A DNA stretch of 64,000 bases from Acetobacterium tundrae (GCF_008086615.1 NZ_RXYB01000013.1:1-64000), one strand, 5' to 3'; shown: positions 1 through 9,340, counted from the stretch's first letter. The notes: generated by a model not told the origin, from the letters alone. Numbers and translations: made by a program.

Positions 1-305
1 GCACCTCAGAAGAAGGCATCAGCATGGTAACCGAAGTCATCAGGGGCATTAAAGAACAGTATCCCACCATTCATGTCACCGGTGCCGTCAGCAATATTTC
101 CTTCAACCTGCCCGCCCGAAAAATCGTCAACCAGGCCTTTGCCGTACTGGCGATGAACGCCGGAATGGACAGTTTTATCCTGGATCCGCTGAATCAGGAT
201 CTGATGGGGATGCTGTTTGCCACCGAAGCGCTGCTGGGTGAAGATGATTACTGCATGGAATATATCGGCGCCTATCGTGAAGGTATTTTTGGTCAGAAAA
301 AATAA
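1..305 (+). CDS. Pterin-binding corrinoid methyltransferase, C-terminal fragment
   Basis: The 5' end lies outside the window; the reading frame is open from base 3 to a TAA at 303-305. The visible ~100 residues look like the C-terminal part of a dihydropteroate-synthase-fold methyltransferase (AcsE/MtrH type): a strand with GAVSNISFNLP, then NQAFAVLAMNAGMDSFILDP. In acetogens such enzymes pass the methyl group from a methyl-corrinoid protein to tetrahydrofolate. The next gene, 66 bases downstream, is a corrinoid protein, which supports the methyltransferase-II role (inference). Base composition is visibly more GC-rich than in the genes after about 1 kb. The substrate system cannot be named from this fragment. 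Confidence 0.8.
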   Translation, partial: TSEEGISMVTEVIRGIKEQYPTIHVTGAVSNISFNLPARKIVNQAFAVLAMNAGMDSFILDPLNQDLMGMLFATEALLGEDDYCMEYIGAYREGIFGQKK

Positions 306-370
306 TTTTAATAATTAACGACACACATCGTTAAGAAATAATCATTTAAAGAAAAAAAGGAGAAAACAAA

Positions 371-997
371 ATGTCGAAAATTGAAGAAGTAAAAGCCCTG
401 GTAGAAGCCGGGAAATCAAAGAAGATTGCTGCAGCCGTACAGGAAGCCCTGGATGCCGGAGATAAAGCGCAGGATATCCTGGACGCCATGGTTGCATCCA
501 TGAGTGTCGTCGGAGATAAGTTCTCAGCCGGAGAAATCTTCGTACCGGAAATGCTGATTGCTGCCAAATCAATGTCTAAGGGGGTGGAAGTACTGAAACC
601 AGTAATGGCCGGCGACACCTCAAACTCATTGGGAACCTGCATCATGGGCACCGTTGCTGGAGATCTGCACGATATCGGTAAAAACCTGGTTGTGATGATG
701 CTGGAAAGCGCTGGTTTTGACATGATCGATTTGGGCGTCGACGTACCGGCCGAGAAATTTGTGGAAGCCATTAAAGAGAATAAAAATGTCGTATTGGTAG
801 CCTGTTCAGGTCTGTTGACCACGACCATGCCGGCATTAAAAGAAGCGGTACAAACCGTTAAAGCCGCCTTCCCGGATATGAAAGTTATTGTTGGCGGCGC
901 ACCGGTTACGCCAGAATACGCAGCTGAAATTGGAGCTGATGGCTATGCGCCTGATGCCGGCAGTGCTGCTGTGAAAGCAAAAGAATTAGTCGCTTAA
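371..997 (+). CDS. Corrinoid (B12-binding) methyl carrier protein
   Basis: This 208-residue protein is a MtaC/MtvC/MttC-type corrinoid protein, which carries the methyl group on cobalt between a substrate-specific methyltransferase I and a methyltransferase II. An N-terminal helical cap of about 85 residues precedes a Rossmann-like B12 domain holding the DxHxxG motif as DLHDIG, with the cobalt-ligating histidine at residue 100, and downstream VACSGLLTTTMPA and IVGGAPVT segments. The ribosome-binding site AAGGAG lies upstream of the ATG. It follows a pterin methyltransferase and precedes UroD-fold methyltransferases, so the set could form one demethylase system. Codon use is GC-richer than in the following gene, suggesting high expression or a different origin. 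Confidence 0.93.
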   Translation: MSKIEEVKALVEAGKSKKIAAAVQEALDAGDKAQDILDAMVASMSVVGDKFSAGEIFVPEMLIAAKSMSKGVEVLKPVMAGDTSNSLGTCIMGTVAGDLHDIGKNLVVMMLESAGFDMIDLGVDVPAEKFVEAIKENKNVVLVACSGLLTTTMPALKEAVQTVKAAFPDMKVIVGGAPVTPEYAAEIGADGYAPDAGSAAVKAKELVA

Positions 998-1053
998 TAT
1001 AACCATTATGATTATTCAAAAATTAACAACTACAATTCCAAGGAGGAAATAAT

Positions 1054-2037
1054 ATGTTATCGATAAAACAAAATTTATTAGAAACAATACAAGGCGGAAA
1101 TCCGGATCGATTTGTAAAGCAATATGAATTTCTTGATATTATCATGGAAACACCAATGGAACTGGCTCTATGTCCTGGACCAGGTACAGAAATAGTGAAT
1201 TCTTGGGGAGTTACTGTTAGATGGCCTAAAGGTCAAATCGGTTCTTTTCCAGTACATGATGCTGAACACATCGTTCTGAAAGATATCACTGAATGGCGAA
1301 AATATGTTAAAGCCCCTTCAGTTGACTATCCTGAAGAAAGATGGACGGCAGCGATAGAACATGTCAATTCAGTTGATCGCAACGAAAAATATGTAACAAC
1401 TTTAGTGGCACCCGGTGTTTTTGAACTGACACATTACCTGATGAGTATGGAAGAGGGATTAATGGCTTTTTATGAAGAACCAGAAGCGATGCATGAACTG
1501 ATTGACTACATCACCGACTGGGAAATAAGATATGCAAAACAAGTCATTGATCACCTTCATCCAGATGCACTTTTCCATCATGATGATTGGGGTAGCCAGA
1601 TTTCCTCATTTATTTCACCTGCAACTTTTGAGGAGTTTTTATTACCTGCCTATAAAAAAATCTACGGATTCTACAAAGCGAATGGAGTAGAGTTGATTAT
1701 TCATCACAGCGACAGCTACGCAGCAAATCTTGTTCCTTTTATGATTGAAATGGGAATCGATATATGGCAGGGTGTAATGTCAACCAATAACGTTCCTGAA
1801 TTAATTAAAAAATACGGCAAACAAATTACTTTCTGGGGTGATATTGATAGTGGGAAAATTGATACCCCGGACTGGTCACAGGAAGTCATTGCCCAAAATG
1901 TAGAACATGCCTGCAGAGAATGTGGAAAATTGTATTTTATTCCTGGCGCAAGCCAAGGCTTAAACATCAGTTCATTCCCAGGTGTTTATGAAGCAATTGA
2001 CGTAGAAATTGATAATATGACAAAAAAAATGTTCTAA
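1054..2037 (+). CDS. UroD-family corrinoid methyltransferase (putative demethylase component)
   Basis: The 327-residue protein has the uroporphyrinogen-decarboxylase fold used by MtaA, CmuA and OdmB/MtvB-type methyltransferases. The sequence shows HHDDWGSQ near residue 175, IIHHSDSYA near residue 215, a WGDID segment near 268 and an FIPGASQGLN end. True UroD is excluded because the gene sits directly behind a corrinoid protein and lacks the heme-pathway context. In acetogens such proteins commonly take a methyl group from a methoxylated compound to the corrinoid protein; the substrate is not readable from sequence. A strong GGAGG lies before the ATG. DNA is clearly more AT-rich than the two genes upstream. 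Confidence 0.82.
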   Translation: MLSIKQNLLETIQGGNPDRFVKQYEFLDIIMETPMELALCPGPGTEIVNSWGVTVRWPKGQIGSFPVHDAEHIVLKDITEWRKYVKAPSVDYPEERWTAAIEHVNSVDRNEKYVTTLVAPGVFELTHYLMSMEEGLMAFYEEPEAMHELIDYITDWEIRYAKQVIDHLHPDALFHHDDWGSQISSFISPATFEEFLLPAYKKIYGFYKANGVELIIHHSDSYAANLVPFMIEMGIDIWQGVMSTNNVPELIKKYGKQITFWGDIDSGKIDTPDWSQEVIAQNVEHACRECGKLYFIPGASQGLNISSFPGVYEAIDVEIDNMTKKMF

Positions 2038-2182
2038 AATCAAATCAATTTAATAATTATAGTATAATTATCGTTCTGTTCTTTTTAATTCTATCTGATT
2101 TAAATGGAATAGAGCGATTTTTATACCTTTTTTTATCCAATATGTTATAATTGACCTGTTAAATAACTTTAAGGGGTTCAAT

Positions 2183-3349
2183 ATGGATTCATCAATACAA
2201 ACAACTTATACAGAAAAAATTGATCGTTTCAATCTTGCCTTTAAAAGAGATACACCTGATCGAGTTCCCATTTTGTTTATGTCCGAAATGTGGCCTGTTC
2301 ATCATTGTGGTTTATCAGCGGAAAAAGTTTTAAAAAATCCGCTTCTGTTTTACAAGGCATTTGAAAAAACGTTTTCTGAAATTTACATCGATGGGTTATA
2401 CGGACTGGGAAATTTATGGATTAAACCCATCTTTGACGCCCTCAATAACTCAGGAAGTTACAAATTGACGGATGGTATCGTCAACTATGAAGATAAAATT
2501 AGTTGTTATATGGATGTTGATGATTATAATTCCTTGATAAAAAATCCTGGCCACTATATTCTAAATGAGTTTTTCCCAAAAAAATTTAAAGTGCTTGAAT
2601 CTGGTGACACAATATCTGCTCAGGCACTTGAACATGCGTATAATGCTTTTGTTAATTATCGACAAGCCAATTTAAAACTTATCGATAAAACTGAAAACGT
2701 TTTAGGCATCCCGATTTTTGCAAGAACCTTAGCTTTTTCCGGACCCGATATGTTGCTGGATTATTTCAGGGGATTTGAAGGAATTATCACTGATATTAAC
2801 CGGATTCCCCAACTTTTTTTAAAAGCTTCATCGGCGCTCAATTTGTTTATTACCAATATTAAAATGCGTATTTACAATACCCCTGAAGACGGGCATTTCA
2901 TTTTACTACCGCTTCATCTTGGAAGCTATTTAAAGCCAAAAGATTTTGAAAAATACTATCTGCCATTTCTTAATCAGTTATTGGAGATGTATACTAAAAA
3001 CAATTACACGGTATGTTTGTTTTTTGAAAATGACTGGACACCTTACTTGGAATATTTTGATTCGTTTCCTGACGGAAAAATCCTTGGAATTTTTGAATAT
3101 GGAGATCTTTCAAAAATCAAAAAAAAAGTTGGCAATAAAATCTGCATCATTGGGGGAATGCCCATTAGTCAGTTATCATACGGCACTAAAAAAGAATGCA
3201 TTGATACGGCAAAAAGAATCATCGATGAATGTGCTCCTGGTGGAGGATACATTTTCTCCACAGATAAGATACTCCTGTCTTTGGATGATGGTTGTTTTGA
3301 AAATATCAGAGCTGTTCATGAATTCGTTTATGATTACGCAAAATATTAG
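2183..3349 (+). CDS. UroD-family methyltransferase-like protein (first of a paralogous pair)
   Basis: This 388-residue protein belongs to the UroD/MtaA superfamily and shares an arrangement with the protein at 3793-5181: an F-E-(N/D)-x-W segment, FEYGD, then a C-terminal PGGGYIF..DK block. These motifs differ from those of the protein at 1054-2037, so a separate subfamily is likely. The 145-base gap upstream is AT-rich and has a TATAAT around 2143, so it may have its own promoter. A role as substrate:corrinoid methyltransferase is inferred from fold and neighbourhood only. Start ATG follows AAGGGG. Confidence 0.72.
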   Translation: MDSSIQTTYTEKIDRFNLAFKRDTPDRVPILFMSEMWPVHHCGLSAEKVLKNPLLFYKAFEKTFSEIYIDGLYGLGNLWIKPIFDALNNSGSYKLTDGIVNYEDKISCYMDVDDYNSLIKNPGHYILNEFFPKKFKVLESGDTISAQALEHAYNAFVNYRQANLKLIDKTENVLGIPIFARTLAFSGPDMLLDYFRGFEGIITDINRIPQLFLKASSALNLFITNIKMRIYNTPEDGHFILLPLHLGSYLKPKDFEKYYLPFLNQLLEMYTKNNYTVCLFFENDWTPYLEYFDSFPDGKILGIFEYGDLSKIKKKVGNKICIIGGMPISQLSYGTKKECIDTAKRIIDECAPGGGYIFSTDKILLSLDDGCFENIRAVHEFVYDYAKY

Positions 3350-3358
3350 GAGTGTATT

Positions 3359-3481
3359 ATGGAAGAAATAAAGAGTGTTGAAATATTATTTGAAGACTTA
3401 AAAAACAAACATAAAAATGAAATGGATGAGGACTCACTGGAAATCATTATTGATGAAATGATTTTTTCATTGCTTTTTTAA
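3359..3481 (+). CDS. Small acidic ORF, 40 aa, behind a UroD-family gene
   Basis: A 40-residue ORF begins 9 bases after the stop of the upstream methyltransferase-like gene, with AGGAG overlapping that stop codon and an ATG six bases later. The peptide is strongly acidic (MDEDSLEIIIDEM) and predicted helical. I recognise no family. It could be a co-translated small partner, or the start of a truncated corrinoid-protein cap domain. Its ribosome-binding site and coupling are seen; function is unknown. Confidence 0.4.
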   Translation: MEEIKSVEILFEDLKNKHKNEMDEDSLEIIIDEMIFSLLF

Positions 3482-3792
3482 TGATACGCTTCTATCGTCG
3501 GTTGTTTAGGAGATTAAATGGACTTACAATATCATTTTTCAAATGATTTTTCAGCTTTACTTCTGAATGTATTTTAAGATACAGAAAAGTGCTTTCCTTT
3601 GTGTTAGGATAGTCTCATTAATGCAAACGTTATATTTCCAACTGCAATTTCAATCTAAACAGGTTTATTGATCATGCCAAATCGACATAGTATAATAATA
3701 TTTACGACAAAGGCAATGGCTTTTTTAGCATTCGGCAAAACGATTGAGAAAAAAGAAAATTGTCAATTCAATTTCAAATTTTGGAGGTAATA
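3482..3792 (+). other. Intergenic region with a possible 19-aa ORF
   Basis: About 310 bases separate the small ORF from the next methyltransferase-like gene. The only coding hint is a 19-codon frame at 3518-3577 preceded by AGGAG with six-base spacing; it is too short to support as a gene. No hairpin with a T-run was seen, so transcription could continue into the next gene. Confidence 0.35.
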
Positions 3793-5181
3793 ATGATGAA
3801 AGATACCGCAGCATTACAGCAGGAACGTGGAAAAATATATTCTGATTTCTATTCAAACAAAATACCGGAAAGAATGCCAGCCAGTATAACTTTGCCACAG
3901 CATCTGATTGCTGAATACGGCGGACAGAATCTATTCGATTTTCAATTTGACTATTCAAGACTTGCTGAACCGGCAAAAGAATTATGTAAAAAAATTTACT
4001 CTGACAGTTGTCCAGTACTTCCAGCTGATTTTCTTTTGTCGAGAACGCCTTCAATGTATCAGATGTATGGTTCTCAGTCTTTTGTCATGGGAAAGGGTGG
4101 TTTTGTTCAGCATCCTGAAGTTATTGGCATGATTGATAATGAATATCCCCAATTGATTGAAAAAACTTTCGACTTTCTTGTGGAAACAGTCATCCCAAGA
4201 CAGCATAAAAATCTTGATCCAGCCAATCCCATCAAAATGGCAGTTGCGATTCAAATGGGAAAATCTGCTCTGAATGATGATATGATGTCTCTTCTTCCAA
4301 CCTTTCTGGAATTAATTCAAACTCACGGTTACTATACCGGAAGCCCCATGGGTTCCTTCACTTTTACAGAAGCTCCTTTCGATTTTATTGCGGATCAGCT
4401 CCGAAGCTTCTCCGGTATGAGTATGGATATCAGAAGACATCGATCAGAAATAAAGGAAGCTGCTGATGCCGTCATGCCGCTAACCTTCCAATGGGGGCTG
4501 CCAGCAAATCCGCAACCGGAAGGTGGGGTATTCATCCCGCTTCATATGCCAACTTTCATGCGGGAGAAAGACTTTCTTGAATTGTATATACCATCCTACA
4601 AAGCGATGCTCGAACAATACGCCGCTATTGGCGTAAGACCTCAAATGTTCTGCGAAGACAACTGGATGCGGTTCCTCGATGTTTTGTTGTCTGAAATACC
4701 TGCCGGTTCCCAGTTGATGTTCGAATACGGGGATCCACAAACCATCAAAGACAAACTCGGTAAGAAATTCTTGATCAGTGGTTTATTCCCAAGCAGTGCG
4801 CTTAAGACGGATACGCCGGAGCAGATTGTCGACCGGGCGAAGAAATTCCTGGACATCATGCTTCCCGGCGGCGGTTATATCTTCGGCTTGGACAAGGGAC
4901 CACTGACACTTAATGAGGTAAGAATGGATACATTGGCGGCATTGATGAAATTCGTACGTGATTATTCAAAATACGACAATGCCGGAGAATCTTTCGGTAC
5001 GCCGCTAAATAGCGAAGGATTTAAATTCGATGCAAACCGAGTTGCCCTGCCGCAATCACAATACTTGTTCAACTGGGATGAATTCAAAACAAATTATCCT
5101 TTGACACCAGATTTTGCCAAAGCAAATTTCGAACGATATAGCTTGGAAGTCTTTCGTTTCTATATGAATCTGCTGATTTAA
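3793..5181 (+). CDS. UroD-family methyltransferase-like protein (second of a paralogous pair)
   Basis: The protein (462 residues from this start) has the UroD/MtaA-like fold. It carries the F-C-E-D-N-W, FEYGD and LPGGGYIFGLDKG segments that mark it as paralogous to the 2183-3349 product, and it is longer at the C-terminus by some 50 residues. GGAGGT at 3783-3788 places the start at ATG 3793 or 3796, not at the more upstream in-frame ATG at 3760. It ends the methyl-transfer cluster, with a terminator 50 bases downstream. Function as a methyltransferase is inferred; no substrate can be assigned. Confidence 0.75.
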   Translation: MMKDTAALQQERGKIYSDFYSNKIPERMPASITLPQHLIAEYGGQNLFDFQFDYSRLAEPAKELCKKIYSDSCPVLPADFLLSRTPSMYQMYGSQSFVMGKGGFVQHPEVIGMIDNEYPQLIEKTFDFLVETVIPRQHKNLDPANPIKMAVAIQMGKSALNDDMMSLLPTFLELIQTHGYYTGSPMGSFTFTEAPFDFIADQLRSFSGMSMDIRRHRSEIKEAADAVMPLTFQWGLPANPQPEGGVFIPLHMPTFMREKDFLELYIPSYKAMLEQYAAIGVRPQMFCEDNWMRFLDVLLSEIPAGSQLMFEYGDPQTIKDKLGKKFLISGLFPSSALKTDTPEQIVDRAKKFLDIMLPGGGYIFGLDKGPLTLNEVRMDTLAALMKFVRDYSKYDNAGESFGTPLNSEGFKFDANRVALPQSQYLFNWDEFKTNYPLTPDFAKANFERYSLEVFRFYMNLLI

Positions 5182-5230
5182 GTTTATATGTTTTAAAAAT
5201 CACTGATTCCATTTGGATATAATTTGAAGG

Positions 5231-5257
5231 CTGTCAATGAAAATTGGCAGTCTTTTA
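5231..5257 (+). terminator. Rho-independent terminator of the methyltransferase cluster
   Basis: An 8-bp stem (CTGTCAAT / ATTGGCAG with one G-U pair) closes a GAAA loop and is followed by TCTTTT. It lies between two convergent genes. Confidence 0.8.
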
Positions 5258-5260
5258 TAT

Positions 5261-6586
5261 TTACATGTTATTTGTTATTTTAAAGTCGGATTCTTCATTA
5301 CTAACAGATATTGGCTTCTCTTTTTCCAGAAAATCCACACATAATATATATTTTTTATTTGTATGCTTAAAAATTTTTGAATAGGTGATGCATAGACTGC
5401 CAGTTGCCATTGATAAATAAGGTTCAGTCACGTAAGTATTTTGTTTTCTTCTAATTAAATTGTAATAATATTTTTTAATTGAATGATCCACACCGATCTT
5501 TGCAGAATGAAAAACAAGTTTATCACAAATACTGGAGTATTTTGCTCCGACTGTTTCACTGCATTGAATTCCAGATTCATCCAGAACATAGGCGCAGTCT
5601 ATCAATACGGAATCTTGGATGCATTTTAATAATTGAAAATTAAATTTAGACACATCATAAGTTGTGATGGATTTTATCATTCGATTCACTGTTTGAGAAT
5701 ACTTGAGACATTTCCGATTATAATCCTCTAGCTCCCTGAGCAAAAATGCTTTGTACTCCTCAACTATATCAATATTTTTTTCTAAAAGCGCTTCGCTGAA
5801 AACAAACTCTTCGACTGGCTTTGAAAAGTAAAAGCCCTGTATAAGCTGTCCGCCAAGGTTTAACACCTGTATGGCCTCTTGTTTTGTTTCAACGCCTTCT
5901 GCAATGACTAAGGCACCAATTTTATTTGACAAATTGACAAGCGATTTAAAAACCTCCTGTTTATGATAAATATAATCCATCTTATGAACAATAGCACGAT
6001 CAATTTTAATGATATCTGGCTTTAGATCTGCAATTCGATCCATATTTGAAAAGCCGGCTCCAACGTCATCCAGAGCAATTAGAAAACCATAATTTTTATA
6101 AGTATCTACGAATTGCATAAGTGCCAACGTATTTTTTGCTTTGGATTCATTAATTTCAATGACAATGTTCTTGACATTAATCCCATTCTGATTAACCTGA
6201 TCATTCAGATAGTTGGAACATCCAACTTCATCGATAATCGAAGTATCCAAATTTAAAAATAATAAAAGATCCTGGTCTGATTGATAGAAAGGTTTAAAGG
6301 CTGCTAAAACCTTATCTCTGCAGGCTCGATCAAGATCTTTTGCCAATCCTTCTTTATTGCCGGCTTCAAACAAAAGTAGTGGTGATATGATTTGCGTTGT
6401 TCCGGGTATAATCCCGCGGATTAAGCCTTCAAGGCCAATTATTTTATTTCCAGTTACAGACATGATGGGTTGAAAGTAAGCCAACAGGCTTTTTTGCTGA
6501 ATGATTTGACTAATATTAAGTTCTTTCTCTATTGTTAAATTTTCTCTTTCTGTTATTCTCAATTCTTCTCTCCAAATTCCCAACAT
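5261..6586 (-). CDS. EAL-domain c-di-GMP phosphodiesterase
   Basis: The 441-residue soluble protein starts with an EAL domain (about residues 30-260) and should hydrolyse cyclic di-GMP. The catalytic set looks intact: E in EGLIRG (EGL in place of EAL), N in LNLDTS, E in IVIEINES, DD in LDDVGAG, K in IIKIDR, E in AEGVET, and the QGFYFSKP end. The C-terminal ~170 residues are not GGDEF and resemble a small sensor fold, possibly PAS- or GAF-like (weak). No transmembrane segment is evident. The ATG at 6586 has no good ribosome-binding site; a TTG at 6562 preceded by GGAGAG is an alternative start. It is monocistronic. Confidence 0.88.
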   Translation of the reverse strand: MLGIWREELRITERENLTIEKELNISQIIQQKSLLAYFQPIMSVTGNKIIGLEGLIRGIIPGTTQIISPLLLFEAGNKEGLAKDLDRACRDKVLAAFKPFYQSDQDLLLFLNLDTSIIDEVGCSNYLNDQVNQNGINVKNIVIEINESKAKNTLALMQFVDTYKNYGFLIALDDVGAGFSNMDRIADLKPDIIKIDRAIVHKMDYIYHKQEVFKSLVNLSNKIGALVIAEGVETKQEAIQVLNLGGQLIQGFYFSKPVEEFVFSEALLEKNIDIVEEYKAFLLRELEDYNRKCLKYSQTVNRMIKSITTYDVSKFNFQLLKCIQDSVLIDCAYVLDESGIQCSETVGAKYSSICDKLVFHSAKIGVDHSIKKYYYNLIRRKQNTYVTEPYLSMATGSLCITYSKIFKHTNKKYILCVDFLEKEKPISVSNEESDFKITNNM

Positions 6587-7444
6587 TTTTATATTTAAAA
6601 TTCAACTAAAACATCTATATGCGTAGTTGCAACGATTTAAAAAATTATCATTTAAATAAAAATTCACTTAACTAGTCTTAAAACCAATTTTCATTAAATG
6701 TCATTTACAATTGTGTATTCTTAAAAAAATAGTTAATCTTTTACGTCAATGCTTTATATTGAATATACTAATTTAGTTTTCCAGAACAATTATATCGTTA
6801 TTTTACTGTTTAATGAGTATTTATTCAATCATTTTCGTCATTCAAACAGAAAAACGATTCTATAAGCATGTTCAAATCTATCACAAGTTTTACTAATTGA
6901 ACTTACCTTCAACAGTTATTAATAATTCCGAAAAACACGCTTCAAAAAATCTCGTATAGTTATCATTAAAATATATGTTCATGTTTTTCATAATGATAGC
7001 TTTCAATTTATATTAAAATTCTAAATACTTTTTAGGATAGTAAATTCCTTCAATCTATAATAAATTGAAGGATACAAATAAATCCTTTATTAAATTCAAA
7101 GAATAAGGCTAAATTTTATCAGGAATCATTCTTGACAGATACTTATCAGTAAATTATAATGATTATAATATATTTTTAATGAATGTGATTCTTTCAACCA
7201 AGTTATACTATTTTAAATTAAGTTATAAAATAACCAACATTCTAATTTCATAAATTGATTATTTTATGTCCCAGGTTAGATATACCAAATTTATCTGATC
7301 AACTCATGTAATACAAACAATTCTCATTACTGAATTGACAATGCCAAATTTGTATTCTGAAAATTACAATTGCCTTGAGTTATTTCTTATGAAAAAAATC
7401 ACAATTATTAGGAATTAAAATTTTAAATCTATGGAGGGTATCAA
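6587..7444. other. Long AT-rich intergenic region upstream of cooS
   Basis: About 860 bases separate the divergent EAL and cooS genes. No credible ORF was found. It holds a perfect consensus promoter at 7132-7160, a 9-bp inverted repeat at 7046-7072 without a T-run, and many short AT-rich palindromic words. It must contain the promoters of both flanking genes. Confidence 0.7.
7132..7160 (+). promoter_or_regulatory. Consensus sigma-A promoter, probably for cooS
   Basis: TTGACA at 7132-7137 and TATAAT at 7155-7160 are separated by exactly 17 bases, a perfect match to the housekeeping consensus. Initiation would fall near 7167, leaving an untranslated leader of about 275 bases before the cooS ATG at 7445. 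Confidence 0.75.
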
Positions 7445-9328
7445 ATGAATTCAAATTTTAACTGTAAAACCTGTGCAAGTGCGGATCAAAAGCTGGAAAC
7501 CTTTATCTCTAATTTAAGTCAGGAAACGTCCCATCACCGAATGGAGGGACAAAGTGTAAAATGCGGTTTCGGATTGCAAGGGATTTGCTGTCGTCTCTGT
7601 TCAAACGGTCCCTGTCGAATCACGCCTAATGCTCAAAAGGGTGTTTGCGGTGCCACAGCAGATACAATTGTTGCGCGAAATTTTTTAAGAGCAGTTTCTG
7701 CTGGTTCTGGTTGTTATATCCACATCGTCGAAAACACTGCTCGATTATTAAAAAAGACGGCCGAAAGCAATGGTGTCCTTAAAGGAAAACAGGCACTAGC
7801 CAAACTTGCCTCATTATTTGAAATCGATGAAAGCGATGAGCACATCTGCGCCGGTAAAATTGCGGATATGGTTTTAGCCGATCTATATAAACCAGATTAT
7901 GTAAAAATGGAACTTGTTGAAAAAATGGCTTACAAACCAAGATTTGATCGTTGGAAAGAATTAGGAATATTACCCGGTGGGGCAAAATCAGAAGTATTTA
8001 CCGGAGTTGTCAAAACATCAACAAATCTAAACTCAGATCCAGTTGATATGTACCTAAATTGCCTGAAACTGGGTATTTCAACCGGGCTTTATGGCTTAAC
8101 TTTGACCAATCTTTTAAATGACATAATGCTGGGAGAACCTTCCATTCGTTTGGCATCAGTCGGTTTGCGGGTAATTGATACTGATTATATCAATATTATG
8201 ATCACCGGCCATCAGCATGCCATGTTTGCATATTTACAGGATCGCCTGATTGAAGATGATGTCATTGCCAAAGCAAAGGCAGTTGGAGCAAAGGGTTTCA
8301 AATTAGTGGGTTGCACCTGTGTGGGTCAGGATCTTCAATTACGTGGTGAACATTATCAGAAAATTTTCAACGGACATGCGGGCAACAACTTCACTAGTGA
8401 AGCCATCCTTGCCACTGGTGCCATTGATGCTGTTTTATCTGAATTCAACTGTACTTTGCCAGGGATTGAGCCTATTTGTGATGAGTTGAAAATCAAGCAA
8501 ATCTGTTTGGATGATGTCTCCAAAAAAGCCAATGCGGAAATGAAACCTTTTGTATTCGAAGAAAAAGAAAATCAAAGTAATGAAATTATTAATTCAATTA
8601 TTGAATCATACCAAACTCGTCGGGGTAAAATTACATTAAATATGCTGCCAGATCATGGCAATGACGATACTTTAACCGGTGTCAGCGAAGGTTCTTTAAA
8701 GTCTTTTCTAGGGGGAACATGGAAGCCGCTCATTGATTTAATTGTCAGTGGTGAAATCAAAGGAATCGCAGGGATTGTAGGATGCTCAAGTCTAACTGCT
8801 GGGGGACATGATGTTCTCACTGTTGGTCTGGTTAAGGAACTAATTGCTAAAGATATTCTTGTATTGTCAGCAGGCTGTTCATCAGGCGGATTGGAAAACG
8901 TTGGTTTGATGTCACCTTCAGCTGCTTCGCTTGCCGGTCCAAAACTTCGGGCTGTTTGTGAAAGTCTTGGTATTCCACCGGTTCTCAATTTTGGTCCTTG
9001 TTTAGCTATTGGTCGTTTAGAATTAGTTGCAACTGAATTAGCAGAAGCAATTGGCATTGATTTACCGCAATTGCCTCTTGTTTTATCAGCTCCACAATGG
9101 TTGGAAGAACAGGCCTTAGCCGATGGAGCTTTTGGTTTAGCCCTTGGGTTACCACTCCACTTAGGATTACCGCCTTTTGTTACAGGAAGTCCTGTAGCAG
9201 TGCAGGTATTCACTCAGGATATGTTAAATCTTACCGGAGGACAATTGATCATTGATGACAATGCTCAATCTGCAGCAAATACCCTCAATGGAATCATCGA
9301 ACAGAAAAGAAAAGAATTAAACATCTAA
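7445..9328 (+). CDS. cooS: Ni-dependent carbon monoxide dehydrogenase, monofunctional
   Basis: The 627-residue protein catalyses CO + H2O to CO2 + 2H+ + 2e- and acts as a homodimer. N-terminal cysteines match the family: C40 and C48 for the intersubunit D-cluster, and C49, C52, C57, C68 for the B-cluster. Ligands of the Ni-Fe-S C-cluster are recognisable in GHQHAMF (His), EFNCTLPG, VGCSSL, SAGCSSGG and FGPCLAIGR. Length is normal for CooS, and it lacks the Acs partner, so this is the monofunctional form. GGAGGG precedes the ATG. The next two genes code for its likely electron acceptor chain. Confidence 0.97.
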   Translation: MNSNFNCKTCASADQKLETFISNLSQETSHHRMEGQSVKCGFGLQGICCRLCSNGPCRITPNAQKGVCGATADTIVARNFLRAVSAGSGCYIHIVENTARLLKKTAESNGVLKGKQALAKLASLFEIDESDEHICAGKIADMVLADLYKPDYVKMELVEKMAYKPRFDRWKELGILPGGAKSEVFTGVVKTSTNLNSDPVDMYLNCLKLGISTGLYGLTLTNLLNDIMLGEPSIRLASVGLRVIDTDYINIMITGHQHAMFAYLQDRLIEDDVIAKAKAVGAKGFKLVGCTCVGQDLQLRGEHYQKIFNGHAGNNFTSEAILATGAIDAVLSEFNCTLPGIEPICDELKIKQICLDDVSKKANAEMKPFVFEEKENQSNEIINSIIESYQTRRGKITLNMLPDHGNDDTLTGVSEGSLKSFLGGTWKPLIDLIVSGEIKGIAGIVGCSSLTAGGHDVLTVGLVKELIAKDILVLSAGCSSGGLENVGLMSPSAASLAGPKLRAVCESLGIPPVLNFGPCLAIGRLELVATELAEAIGIDLPQLPLVLSAPQWLEEQALADGAFGLALGLPLHLGLPPFVTGSPVAVQVFTQDMLNLTGGQLIIDDNAQSAANTLNGIIEQKRKELNI

Positions 9329-9340
9329 GGAGGTGTAATC

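Noticed and set aside
2946-3371. 141-codon frame overlapping the UroD-like gene
   Set aside because: It is an out-of-frame shadow of the 2183-3349 gene without its own motif.
8653-9213. 186-codon minus-strand frame inside cooS
   Set aside because: It overlaps an intact, fully recognisable CooS coding region and has no family resemblance.
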